Shown piece after piece: positions 41,873 through 50,237 of a stretch of 64,000 nt of DNA. This DNA is from Methanotrichaceae archaeon (GTDB lineage Archaea > Halobacteriota > Methanosarcinia > Methanotrichales > Methanotrichaceae). Location: positions 1 to 64,000 of the forward strand of contig JABLXE010000011.1 in NCBI GenBank assembly GCA_013178225.1, in the 5' to 3' direction. Position 1 is the stretch's first letter. Each line of letters starts with the position of its first letter. Position numbers and translations under genes: made by a program. The notes under the pieces were generated by a model that was not told where the DNA came from, searched no databases, and was given only the letters and a program-made list of their open reading frames with translations.

Positions 41873-42391
41873 TCACACCTTCGTCGCCTTGAACTTCCAG
41901 GACTCCAGGCCGGTCTTGATGAACTCGCCGGTCACGGTGTTCAGGCCCCAGAATTCGTTTTCATTGGTGCCGTACATCGATCCGGAGCTGCTAAGGATGC
42001 AGTTGATCCGCACAACCATGTAGACCGCAGAGCCGAGATCGTAGGTGCCCTCAAAGAGCGCCCCGTTTTCTGTGTACTGGCCGGCGATTGATCCGCTGCT
42101 GCCTGTCAGAACCGGGCCCTGGCCGTAGTCGGCGATGGTCCAGGTGTCGGGCTTGATGTCCCCCGGCTTTGGAGCATAGGGGTCGGCCGGATCTTCTGCC
42201 GGAGATGTCACCAGCTCGCCAAGCACGTCCCAGGTACCGATCACATCCTGGGGGCTGGCCCCGTCAGCACAGCAGATAGAGGCACCTGCACACGCAGCAA
42301 GGAGAAGCAGCAACGCGCTCAGGCCCGGCCGTTTCAAACTCTGATTCTTTGCCCTGGGTCCATTCATGTCATTCATGTTATTCATATTCAT
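41873..42391 (-). CDS. Exported protein of unknown function
   Basis: A protein of about 172 residues with an unusual N-terminus, MNMNNMNDMNG, followed by a signal peptide (SALLLLLAACAGASICCADG). The mature domain (DVIGTWDVLGELVTS to LESWKFKATKV) is beta-rich and looks like a lipocalin-like 'IGTW' fold: GTW near the start, a GQYTENGALFEGTYDLG middle. The Met/Asn start is made of repeated ATGAA-type units in the DNA, so the exact start among several ATG codons is uncertain. No function assigned. Confidence 0.65.
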   Translation of the reverse strand: MNMNNMNDMNGPRAKNQSLKRPGLSALLLLLAACAGASICCADGASPQDVIGTWDVLGELVTSPAEDPADPYAPKPGDIKPDTWTIADYGQGPVLTGSSGSIAGQYTENGALFEGTYDLGSAVYMVVRINCILSSSGSMYGTNENEFWGLNTVTGEFIKTGLESWKFKATKV

Positions 42392-42569
42392 GATTTCGTC
42401 CACCCCGAAGCCAAGTCGAAGCAAGTAATTGATCAAGCGTCGATCAAGTATTATTGATCAAGTATTAATCATGAGTGAGCTATCCGTGAAAAAGACAGCG
42501 GTATGAGGCCTACCCCAGGTCCCGCCGGGCCAAAACCGCGAGAATTCTTCTCCGGAGCGCTTTTTCTAT

Positions 42570-43112
42570 TCAATCCTCTGTCAGATAGGCCAGCTTCTCC
42601 CAGCCGCTATTTCCCGTCCGCAAAGGCTGGTTCAGGATGACGTCGATCCAGCGAAATAGCAGCGAGGCGTAAGGGGCATAGAAATCTCGGGCAAAGGTCA
42701 TGGCCTCTTCCAGGTTCTCGAAGCGACGAACCTCCTGATCCGAACCCGTCGACCCGGAAGCCGAGCCGATGGCTGTGTTGGCTACAAACGAGGAAAAGCC
42801 GCAAGAGGCCTTGGCCGGCTGGAGAGCATCGATGTTCACCGGAACGCCGCCGTAGTTCTGGTAGATGTAAGAGATGAGCTGGTCACGATCTACTGCCCCC
42901 TCATCCTCTGCCTCCTGAATCAGGTCGGGATGCAGGCCTTCCGGCTGGGGGATCAGGCAGGCGTCCACCACATAGGGAAAATCGCCCCCACCCAGGTTGG
43001 CAGCCTCCAGGACCACGCCCAGCAACAGATTCCGACCGCGCTTTAGGCAGCACTGCCAGTTCTCGTCCTCCACGTACAGCAGGTTTCTGTCCAGCTCTAG
43101 AATGTCGGGCAT
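42570..43112 (-). CDS. Soluble protein of unknown function
   Basis: A 180-residue cytoplasmic protein, not recognised. It starts MPDILELDRNLLYVEDENWQ and contains acidic stretches (IQEAEDEGAVDRDQ), a Ser/Gly segment (GSASGSTGSD) and an aromatic C-terminal part (FYAPYASLLFRWIDVILNQP). Codon use is like its neighbours. It is followed downstream only by intergenic DNA and preceded by the Cys-cluster gene, 38 bases away, on the same strand, so they may be co-transcribed. Confidence 0.55.
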   Translation of the reverse strand: MPDILELDRNLLYVEDENWQCCLKRGRNLLLGVVLEAANLGGGDFPYVVDACLIPQPEGLHPDLIQEAEDEGAVDRDQLISYIYQNYGGVPVNIDALQPAKASCGFSSFVANTAIGSASGSTGSDQEVRRFENLEEAMTFARDFYAPYASLLFRWIDVILNQPLRTGNSGWEKLAYLTED

Positions 43113-43150
43113 TGTCAGAAATGATTGGAAAGGATCGAATTTAAGCCCTG

Positions 43151-43738
43151 TTATTCGCCCCGTTCTTCGCCCGGCTCATCCTTCATCTCTTCCTTCTGCT
43201 CCTCGTTCTTCTTCATGATCTCTTTGATCTTCTCCTTCTCTTCATCGCTCAGCTTCTCGAATTCCTTCTCCGATCGGTCGACGATGTCCTTCATCAAAAT
43301 GGCGTGGATTATGGGCAGAACCGCGATGAAGCGCTCCTCTTCCTGGTGCTCTTTTCTGGCAGCGTCTCTGATCTCCTCCAGCGCCTCCTGGCTCATCTCA
43401 CCCTGATTGAGGCCCGGGCATTCCGGGTCTCTGATCAGGAAACCGTGGCCGTCGAAGCGCAGCGGATAGGCCCGGCAGGCGATGGGGCGGCTGTCGAAAA
43501 TTGAGCACTCCTTCTTCTCTGTGTCATACATCGGGCACCTGCCTTCTTTGTTCGTCAGGCGGATCTGGGGGAGGCCAGAGTCTTCGGCTACCGACAGATC
43601 GGCGAAGACCCGGTAGACCGTCCCGTCCTTTGACCACCTCTCGATGTCGTCCAGATAAACGGGCAGGTCGCCTCTGGTCTCGCAGCACCGGCCGCATCTC
43701 TGGCAGTTGAATATGAATTTGGGCTTTGAGCTGTCCAT
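43151..43738 (-). CDS. YkgJ-family cysteine-cluster protein
   Basis: A protein of about 195 residues. It has the CxxCxxCC pattern NCQRCGRCCETRGD at the N-terminus and CPMYDTEKKECSIFDSRPIA with CRAYPLRF further on, the Cys ligands typical of UPF0153/YkgJ proteins that may bind a zinc or Fe-S centre. The last 50 residues are highly charged and form a likely coiled coil (KEFEKLSDEEKEKIKEIMKK). Two adjacent ATG codons (43741, 43738) are possible starts. Some family members contribute to Fe-S enzymes or flagellar motility; no specific role can be given. Confidence 0.82.
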   Translation of the reverse strand: MDSSKPKFIFNCQRCGRCCETRGDLPVYLDDIERWSKDGTVYRVFADLSVAEDSGLPQIRLTNKEGRCPMYDTEKKECSIFDSRPIACRAYPLRFDGHGFLIRDPECPGLNQGEMSQEALEEIRDAARKEHQEEERFIAVLPIIHAILMKDIVDRSEKEFEKLSDEEKEKIKEIMKKNEEQKEEMKDEPGEERGE

Positions 43739-43741
43739 CAA

Positions 43742-44197
43742 ATCACCGCGTAGGTGGTGTATTCAACTGGGCGGATTTAGGTTTGGTGGTGCTGCAGACG
43801 ATATGGGTGAGAAATTTCAATAAATCGAATCATGTGAACCATCCGGTTGGGGGACCTGGGAAGAATCTTTCTCTCCATCTGCATGTTGTACGCGCTAAAT
43901 TATACAAACAATAAAATTGGCCCAAATTCGCTCTGGGCAAACTGATTGTTCCTATAGACTTGATAAAATCGCATCGACAATTGCCCGATATCGAAAAATT
44001 GATCGCGGTTATTCTGAGAATACGTTATAAAACCCGCCGCAAAAAGTAGGTGGGGTCACAGGTTTCAGAAAGGGCTTTATAAAATGCAGTTTCAGCTTTG
44101 AAGTTGCTAAAAAATAGAGAGAAGGGTTTACGGGTTACGCAATACCCCTGAATGGCAGGATTATCCGTTATAACTCAAGTCTTTGACCTGGAATAGG
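43742..44197. other. Intergenic region without recognised genes
   Basis: About 455 bases, increasingly A+T rich to the right. No promoter, RNA or gene can be supported. The A+T-rich composition continues into the genes at 44198-45217. Confidence 0.4.
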
Positions 44198-44350
44198 CTA
44201 CTTTGGGCTTCTGTGATGTGCCCAATGACTTAGAGCTTTCTCTTTATTATTCCAGGCATCTTCATATTGAGGATTGTTCTCTATGGCCTTATCATATGCT
44301 TGGATGACCTCATCATACATTTTTGCATATTCACCTTTTAGATTGATCAC
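44198..44350 (-). pseudogene. Solitary TPR unit, probable gene remnant
   Basis: A 50-codon frame (GTG start) reads MINLKGEYAKMYDEVIQAYD, then KAIENNPQYEDAWNNKEKAL and ends HRSPK. The AYDKAIENNPQYEDAWNNK phrase is a canonical tetratricopeptide repeat. A single TPR cannot form a stable superhelix, so this is most likely the last piece of a larger TPR gene. It lies 24 bases after the stop of the phospholipase-like gene and shares its A+T-rich character. Confidence 0.5.
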
Positions 44351-44374
44351 AGTCTCTTCATCCTTTCGCCCCCA

Positions 44375-45217
44375 CTATTGTGGAACCGGCCCAACCAACT
44401 CTGGCGGATATGAGAAAAGAAGAACGCCATCAAAATCTGGATTTATCCAATAATCTCCTACGTATCCTGCATAATCAGCCCAAGCATTGCATTGGGCTAC
44501 TCCCCATTTGACAATGCAATCGCTATTACATTTTTGATGACAGGGTCCAAATATGCTGCTTTCTCCTGTATCAGCGCACTTATCATAACACGCGTCGTGA
44601 TCACGGCAGCCTTGATGAGTCAAGCAACTTACTACATTATTATAAACACAATTATATTGTTGTCCTGACGTGTCGGTGATTGGAATTACAATATGCTTCA
44701 TGGGGTCACAGCGATCTGAGGGGCAGTCCTCACCACATGCTCCTCTGCACTGTGCACATGATGCAATGCCCGGGTCCCTTAAGTTAGGTGCGCCAGCTGT
44801 ACCGATTGGGCAAATGGGAAGAGTAGCTTGATCTTCAGAACCATTTATTCGCTCAGCGCTCCACTCGAAAAGTCTACCTGGGATATTTTGTTGCGTGAAT
44901 GTTCCAGTCACGGCTTCTCCAGATAGTTCTCCTGTGTATAATTGGCTATACTTTGATCCATAATTCGAGTTGCGATAGAACTTAAGGTTTTTTCCGTTGA
45001 AACTGATATCTGTGATTTTTTCCGTGCCTGCTTCGAATTGGATAGTGCTATCCTTATCATTCAATTCCATTGTTCCGTGATACCCATTTGCCACTATATT
45101 CCATGAACCGTAGATGCTCTGAGGATTTGATTCTGATTCCGCACAGCTTGATGGATTTTGCAGGCTACATATTAGCAGCATCAAAAATACAGCTTTTTTC
45201 CTTAGTGCCATTTTCAA
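44375..45217 (-). CDS. Exported protein with phospholipase A2-like Cys/His-Asp motif
   Basis: A 280-residue secreted protein. Residues 1-26 form a signal peptide ending in NPSSCAES. The first domain (residues about 35-130, SIYGSWNIVANGYHGTMELN onward) is a beta-barrel-like region. The Cys-rich second half contains QGCRDHDACYDKCADTG. This resembles the active-site helix of secreted phospholipase A2, C-x-x-HD-x-C-Y, with nearby Cys residues for disulfides. The gene is visibly more A+T rich than its neighbours, suggesting transfer. Calcium-loop residues are not obvious, so activity is uncertain. Confidence 0.6.
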   Translation of the reverse strand: MKMALRKKAVFLMLLICSLQNPSSCAESESNPQSIYGSWNIVANGYHGTMELNDKDSTIQFEAGTEKITDISFNGKNLKFYRNSNYGSKYSQLYTGELSGEAVTGTFTQQNIPGRLFEWSAERINGSEDQATLPICPIGTAGAPNLRDPGIASCAQCRGACGEDCPSDRCDPMKHIVIPITDTSGQQYNCVYNNVVSCLTHQGCRDHDACYDKCADTGESSIFGPCHQKCNSDCIVKWGVAQCNAWADYAGYVGDYWINPDFDGVLLFSYPPELVGPVPQ

Positions 45218-45574
45218 TCCCTCGCAAAACTATTGCCGCTAATATTAATTAATTTGCCTATATTGCTGAGCTACTGTTTGGTTTAACTCGAATACGATGT
45301 GCTAGAATCCCATCCCCCGCACATTAGGTTACGGCCGAATCTTCTCGAGGTTCCCATTCAACATCCTCCAGATGAAACGCACCATCAGTCCATCCCGATG
45401 GGTCTCCAGATAGCGCCTAGGCCCTCGATGACCCGGCTGTTAATATCGGGAAACCACCCCGCTTGTATCCGCTTCTGTGCTTGTTAGGCCAAACCCGATA
45501 GCAGGGATATCGTTGTCTTTAATTCAGACATACAATCGTATTCTATATCGTATTAGTTTCAATTTTTGATGGAT
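45218..45574. other. Intergenic region, possible decayed coding sequence
   Basis: On the minus strand a short frame (about 45345-45430) reads RYLETHRDGLMVRFIWRMLN and GNLEKIRP before a stop, but with no start or neighbouring homologous frame. It may be a relic of an unidentified gene. Nothing else is recognised. Confidence 0.3.
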
Positions 45575-46102
45575 TTAAAATTCCAGTGAATACAACGCGG
45601 ACGTCGGAGCGGCCATCATCTTCCATTCGACTTCATGATGAGCAGCCTTAATATCCGGTGATATATTCTTCGCGGCTTCGCCGATTATCTCCAGACTTCT
45701 AACAACGCCCCGCTGCAATAGCTCGTCTTCCAAGAGATCTTCGAACTCCAGGCCTTCGACGTTAGTGGTCAGAAAAGCTATCTCGTCAAGGATATGACCC
45801 AGATAAACTGAATCATCTCTAATCAGCCCATACCACCTCTCTCTCTCTACATAGGGCCTGATTCTGCGGCTGATTCCTTCCGGAGTGAGCAGGTCAACCC
45901 TCCTGCCGAATAGATCCTCAAGGAAAAAGGCGAGGTTCATGAAGTTCCGAAAAGTCGGGTCTTCGAACTCCACAAGTACGTCAATATCGCTTTCATTCGT
46001 CTCTTCTCCCCGGACAAAGGACCCAAAGAGACCTATGCGGCGTACGGAAAAGCGGTCCTTGATCTCCTGTTCATGGCTTCGGAGGATCTCAATGACCTTC
46101 AT
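45575..46102 (-). CDS. In-frame MntA-HepT fusion with truncated HEPN part
   Basis: A 175-residue protein. Residues 1-95 are a minimal nucleotidyltransferase (MntA antitoxin) with GLFGSFVRGEETNESDIDVL, the GSx10DxD active site. At about residue 95 it runs directly into a HepT-like HEPN domain (RDDSVYLGHILDEI to SLEIIGEAAKNISPDIKAAH). In normal pairs these are two genes, and HepT continues to a catalytic Rx4-6H motif after the MMA segment. Here the frame ends in an unrelated PTSALYSLEF, so the RNase motif is missing. The toxin part is therefore probably dead. The NTase part looks intact. Confidence 0.75.
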   Translation of the reverse strand: MKVIEILRSHEQEIKDRFSVRRIGLFGSFVRGEETNESDIDVLVEFEDPTFRNFMNLAFFLEDLFGRRVDLLTPEGISRRIRPYVERERWYGLIRDDSVYLGHILDEIAFLTTNVEGLEFEDLLEDELLQRGVVRSLEIIGEAAKNISPDIKAAHHEVEWKMMAAPTSALYSLEF

Positions 46103-46120
46103 GAGGGCCCACCACAGCTC

Positions 46121-46573
46121 GATTCAATTGACATGGCCACAACCATAGGATGCGATCACAGATAAGATAATGTGAGAACCTCCTGCTTCATAAACTAATC
46201 TCCCTCTTGCACATTCTTCTCATCTAGTCCATGATCCATCGACCAGCTCGTGAGTCCCGCTGCGGGTCGATGGAGGCATCCGGAACGATCGGCTGCCTCT
46301 ATTCCGACCCGTCCCGCCATCCTATTGAGGCATTGGCCGACTCCTATCGCGACCCTCGATGCGGTTCTTTCCCGGCTGCTTCCTGGAATCCCGGAACATG
46401 TTGAACCCGGCGCGGGAACTTGAACTTCCTCTCCCCCAGCTCTCGGTCTACAGACTGCAGAGCCGTTTCATTCTGGCTCGCTGCCTTGACCCTGTTCAGA
46501 ACCATATCCGAGAACTCTTCCTCCTCCACCTGCACGTGTCGATGTACCACCTGCAGGAAGCTCCTGGTGGCCG
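46121..46573. repeat. Imperfect direct repeat, copy A
   Basis: This segment matches 49002-49533 in the same orientation with many substitutions and small indels. Shared landmarks are GATTCAATTGA at the left end (46121 versus 49002), CAACCATAGGATGCGATCAC, GTCCCGCTGCGGGTCG and the end of the ferritin gene. The offset grows from 2881 to 2960 bases along the repeat because of indels. It contains no intact gene. Confidence 0.85.
46390..46573 (-). pseudogene. Ferritin C-terminal fragment
   Basis: A degraded copy of the 3' third of the ferritin gene at 49337-49873. The frame contains VEEEEFSDMVLNRVKAASQN and VDRELGERKFKFPR, matching VEEEESSDMVLNKVKAAGQN and VDRELGQRKFKFPR of the intact protein. Upstream, one extra base after CTGCAG shifts LQWYIDEQ into LQVVHRHVQ. 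The 5' two thirds are absent. Confidence 0.85.
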
Positions 46574-46655
46574 GAGCGCCTGAGACGAATATCGCACACG
46601 CAATTCAGATTCTCGTCAGAGCTGGATTACGCGGTACAAAAAAGATCCGAGCAGG

Positions 46656-46684
46656 AAGGAGGATCGGGTCGCAGCATCCTCCTT
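46656..46684 (-). terminator. Hairpin downstream of the S9 peptidase gene
   Basis: Perfect nine-base arms, AAGGAGGAT and ATCCTCCTT, around an 11-base loop. It lies about 50 bases after the stop codon of the minus-strand peptidase gene. Confidence 0.5.
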
Positions 46685-46731
46685 TATCGGATTGCTTTCA
46701 TGGCAAGAGACTGAACCGGGGAGGAGCGTTC

Positions 46732-48846
46732 CTATTTCTTGAGAGCCTCCGCCAGGCCAGGAACTCCTTCTGCTCCCGTCGGCACCGTTATGCTGGAGTT
46801 CTCGAATGCATCACCTATCGGCTCGCACATGCCTCCAAGGTGCTCCGCCAGGAAAGCCTCAGCCACTGCGTAGAAGGAGAGCTTGTTCTTGGGCCGAACA
46901 AAGCCGTGCCCCTCATCCGTGTAGATCAGATAGGTCACAGGAATGTCTCTGGCCTGCATGGCTTGGACAATCTGGTCCGATTCGTTCTGCTTCACTCTAG
47001 GGTCGTTGGCACCCTGGCTTATCAGCAGAGGTTTCTTTATCCGGTCCACGTAGGTCAAGGGAGACCTCTCCCTGAGAAAAGCCCTTCCTTCCTCAGTCCT
47101 GTAATCGCCAATCCTCCGAAACTCCTTTTCTATCTCCGGTAGCCAATAAGGCGGAATAGATTTCAGGAACGAGGTGAGGTTTGAGATGCCGCAAATATCT
47201 ACCGCACAGTTGAAGACCTCGGGGGTAAAGGTCAAGCCTGCCAGGGCGGCATATCCTCCATAGCTCCCGCCCATGATGGCAATCTTGTCAGGGTCAGCAA
47301 TTCCCCTTTCAATTGACCAGTTCACAGCATCTATGAGGTCGTCGTGCATCTTTGCGCCCCACTGGCGGTCTCCTGCATTGATAAAGCTCTTCCCAAAGCC
47401 TTCTGAGCCTCTGTAGTTAACGCTCAATACAACGTACCCGCGGTTGGCAAGAAGCTGGTGAAGGCTGTTGAATCCCCAGTAGTCCCTGGACCAGGGGCCG
47501 CCGTGCACCAGCAGAACCATCGGCAGAGGGCTCTCCGGGAGGCTATCGCCATCTTCATCGCTCCCGACCGGTAGGCTGTAGTAGCAGACCATTCTCAGAC
47601 CATCGCTGGAGTTTATCACCACGGGGTGCATCTTGGCCAGGGTCAAATTGTCCAGCCTGCTCCTTTCACTAAAAAGGAACCTCACTTCCCCTGTGCTGCG
47701 GTTGTAGTGATAATGATGGGCTGGGCCTATATCCTGAGTATTGGATAAGAACCAGTTTTTATCGTCGAGGGTGTAATAGTATACGTTAACATCCCCCTCC
47801 GGTAATGTATTTCGCAGCAGCTCCATGTCTGGCTCTATCGACTGATCAAGTATCACCCATTTCCTGCGATCGTAGGTGTATGCTACAGCACGGATTAATC
47901 CCGTCTTCGGGTGAACTATGAAGGCATCGATATTGGCCGGCAGGTCGTCTACCAAAACCTGAACGTCGCCCGTAGTTAAATTTGTTGCAGTGAGTGCTGT
48001 TGTCTCCCGGCCACGGCTGTCGACCATATACATCAGAGTATCATTGGTATCAAAGCCCCGGATCCAGGTGGTGAAGTCATCATCTGCCTCCTTTTTAATG
48101 AATGGCTCCCAGCTGCCGTTGTCCAGCAACTTGAAGATCTCTTCACCGCCATCAGGGGTTGCATTGGCTGCAAATCGGATCTTCAAGTCATGGTCTGCCA
48201 CAAAATAGGAGAAGCCCTCGTTCTTTTGCACTAGTTTCTTCTCCCCCGTAGTGATGTTGAACCGGTAGATATCGTGGTAGCTGGGATCGCGGTCGTTCAG
48301 CCCTATCAACACCTCGTGTGGTATCTTTATGCTAGTGCTCAGCAGCTGGGCATTGACACCCTCCAAGGGAGTTAAGTTTCTTCTTTCATCGGTGATCACA
48401 TCAACAGAATATATGGTCCAGTTCTCATCACCATCTTTGTCTTGGACGTAGAGAATATGGCGATTGGTGAATGCCCAATAATAGCCCTGAATACCCCTGA
48501 AGGTGTCGTTGGTAATCGGCCGGGCCGAGGATAGATCGTAAAGAGGTGCTATCCAAACGTTAAGTACGTCGTTATAAGGTGCCATGAAGCTAATCCACTT
48601 TCCATCAAGACTATTGAGAATCCGATACCTGTCAGGGTCTCCGAAGAACAGATCGCGCGGTATGAGCTCCGTACCGTTTGAATTTTCCCCCGCCCACGTC
48701 CATGTCTGCATCCCAGATGCTTGCACTAAGGAGGGCAGTTCCATGACTGGGCTTTGCTTTGGTTCACTAGAGAGTCCTTCTGAGTTGATCATGCTGAGAC
48801 TTAGTAGTAATAGTAATGCTAGCCTAAATGCCGGTGTATTTATCAC
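46732..48846 (-). CDS. Exported S9 family (prolyl oligopeptidase-like) serine peptidase
   Basis: A 704-residue secreted peptidase. The signal peptide (FRLALLLLLSLSMINSEG) is followed by a seven-bladed beta-propeller of about 380 residues and a C-terminal alpha/beta-hydrolase domain. The catalytic Ser is S528 in GGSYGGYAAL, the Asp is in SQGANDPRVKQNES and the His is in TDEGHGFVRPKN. Family members cleave short peptides, often after proline or acyl groups. The gene is bracketed by the two copies of an imperfect repeat, so it may have been inserted into a duplicated ferritin region. The length is normal for a full enzyme. Confidence 0.9.
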   Translation of the reverse strand: MINTPAFRLALLLLLSLSMINSEGLSSEPKQSPVMELPSLVQASGMQTWTWAGENSNGTELIPRDLFFGDPDRYRILNSLDGKWISFMAPYNDVLNVWIAPLYDLSSARPITNDTFRGIQGYYWAFTNRHILYVQDKDGDENWTIYSVDVITDERRNLTPLEGVNAQLLSTSIKIPHEVLIGLNDRDPSYHDIYRFNITTGEKKLVQKNEGFSYFVADHDLKIRFAANATPDGGEEIFKLLDNGSWEPFIKKEADDDFTTWIRGFDTNDTLMYMVDSRGRETTALTATNLTTGDVQVLVDDLPANIDAFIVHPKTGLIRAVAYTYDRRKWVILDQSIEPDMELLRNTLPEGDVNVYYYTLDDKNWFLSNTQDIGPAHHYHYNRSTGEVRFLFSERSRLDNLTLAKMHPVVINSSDGLRMVCYYSLPVGSDEDGDSLPESPLPMVLLVHGGPWSRDYWGFNSLHQLLANRGYVVLSVNYRGSEGFGKSFINAGDRQWGAKMHDDLIDAVNWSIERGIADPDKIAIMGGSYGGYAALAGLTFTPEVFNCAVDICGISNLTSFLKSIPPYWLPEIEKEFRRIGDYRTEEGRAFLRERSPLTYVDRIKKPLLISQGANDPRVKQNESDQIVQAMQARDIPVTYLIYTDEGHGFVRPKNKLSFYAVAEAFLAEHLGGMCEPIGDAFENSSITVPTGAEGVPGLAEALKK

Positions 48847-49001
48847 TCTTAGCCTCCTTAAGCTTAAACAGTAAGAAAGGCTAAAAGAGATTAAACTTTT
48901 GATTGAATTGTGGATCGTGGACGAGTCTTATTAAACAGGAATCCTGAAGTAATATGTCTCCAGTTCCACCAAGAACAGGATCAATAGGCTCGTTTCGTTA
49001 T

Positions 49002-49533
49002 GATTCAATTGATAGGGCCGCAACCATAGGATGCGATCACAGATAAGATAATGATTAGAACCTCCTGCCTCATAAACCAATCTCCATCTGGCACTTTTTT
49101 CCTCATCTCATCCATGATCCATCGCACGGGCTCGTGAGTCCCGCTGCGGGTCGGTGGAGGCATCCGGAGCGTGAGGCCAGTCATTCAATCCGGAATAGTA
49201 AGCCGCCTCCATCCTGATCTGTCCCGCCATCCTCACTGTGGTATTGGCTGATCCCAATCGCGGCCTTATATGCTGTTCTTTCCCCAGCAGCTTCCTGGAA
49301 TCACCGGATCTGCAATCGCACGCTTCTTCAGCTATCCTATGGCGTCCCGCCGTAGGGAAACATGTTGAACCCGCGCGGGAACTTGAACTTCCTCTGCCCC
49401 AGCTCTCGGTCTACAGCCTGCAGAGCCGCTTCATTCTGGCCCGCTGCCTTGACCTTGTTCAGAACCATATCCGAGGACTCTTCCTCTTCCACCTGCTCGT
49501 CGATGTACCACTGCAGGAAGCTCCTGGTGGCCT
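49002..49533. repeat. Imperfect direct repeat, copy B
   Basis: The counterpart of 46121-46573. It includes the intergenic sequence after ferritin and the last third of the ferritin gene, which here is intact. It has about 80 more bases than copy A, including a stretch near 49306-49350. Since it holds the complete gene, it is the more original copy. Confidence 0.85.
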
Positions 49534-49873
49534 GGTCCTTCTCGGCCTCGGCCACGCCTGCCAGGGCCTTGATCAGTCCGGTCACCGCCCGCTCGTGGTC
49601 CCAGACCTGCTGGAAGGCCTCCAGCGGCGATCCCCAGGCGAATCTGGGCTCCTCCACCGCCAGCATCCGGGCCCTGCCGCCGGAGCTGATCACGTAGTCG
49701 TACATCTTCATGGTGTGAACCAGCTCTTCTCCGGCCTGCACCCGCATCCAGGAGGCGAGACCCTTCATGTTGATGGACTCGAAATAGGCCGACATGGACA
49801 GGTACAGGTAAGAAGAGTAAAGCTCCCGGTTGGCCTGTTCGTTGAGGGCCTCAGTCATCTTTTCGCTGAGCAT
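49337..49873 (-). CDS. ftnA: Ferritin
   Basis: A 178-residue non-heme ferritin storing iron as ferric oxide in a 24-mer shell. The four-helix bundle carries the ferroxidase ligands: Glu in NEQANRELYSSYLY, ExxH in AGEELVHTMKMYDYV, and Glu residues in QWYIDEQVEEEESS. The C-terminal tail GFNMFPYGG is normal in length. It follows the rubredoxin gene on the same strand with a gap of 28 bases, which suggests an operon for iron and oxidative stress. Its final third is duplicated as a pseudogene about 2.9 kb to the left. Confidence 0.93.
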   Translation of the reverse strand: MLSEKMTEALNEQANRELYSSYLYLSMSAYFESINMKGLASWMRVQAGEELVHTMKMYDYVISSGGRARMLAVEEPRFAWGSPLEAFQQVWDHERAVTGLIKALAGVAEAEKDQATRSFLQWYIDEQVEEEESSDMVLNKVKAAGQNEAALQAVDRELGQRKFKFPRGFNMFPYGGTP

Positions 49874-49901
49874 ATCTAAATCACCCTTTAAATTACCCTG
49901 G

Positions 49902-50063
49902 TTATTGCATCTTCTCGAAGTTCTCTTTGCCCACTCCGCACTCGGGACAGATCCAGTCGTCGGGCAGGTCGGCGAAGGCGGTTCCGGGAGGTATGTTGGC
50001 TGTGGGGTCTCCCTTCTCCGGGTCGTAGATGTACCCGCACACAGTGCACACGTACTTATCCAA
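49902..50063 (-). CDS. Rubredoxin
   Basis: A 53-residue rubredoxin. The two iron-binding motifs are [11 protein letters not shown] (CxxCG) and [12 protein letters not shown] (CPxCG). The conserved middle [20 protein letters not shown] is present. The start is a TTG at 50063 six bases after GAGGTGA; an ATG is not available. The product is a one-electron carrier in the cytoplasm. The neighbouring ferritin gene suggests a role in peroxide or oxygen detoxification or iron handling. Confidence 0.95.
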   Translation of the reverse strand: MDKYVCTVCGYIYDPEKGDPTANIPPGTAFADLPDDWICPECGVGKENFEKMQ

Positions 50064-50237
50064 TTGCTTCACCTCATGACTGTTATTGCTAATACTATCA
50101 CCAGTACTGCAACTACCTTATTGTCGAACATATTTGGCGAATCATATTTGGCGAATCCGCTAATATCCGCAAATTTTGCGGTCGTTGCTGATATGTGGAT
50201 GGGTAGTGATGGCCTGGAATTGCTATTAGGCTGGATA

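Noticed and set aside
45299-45487. 62-codon plus-strand frame in the gap before the MntA-HepT gene
   Set aside because: No ribosome site and no family pattern; the opposite strand shows a weak coding relic instead.
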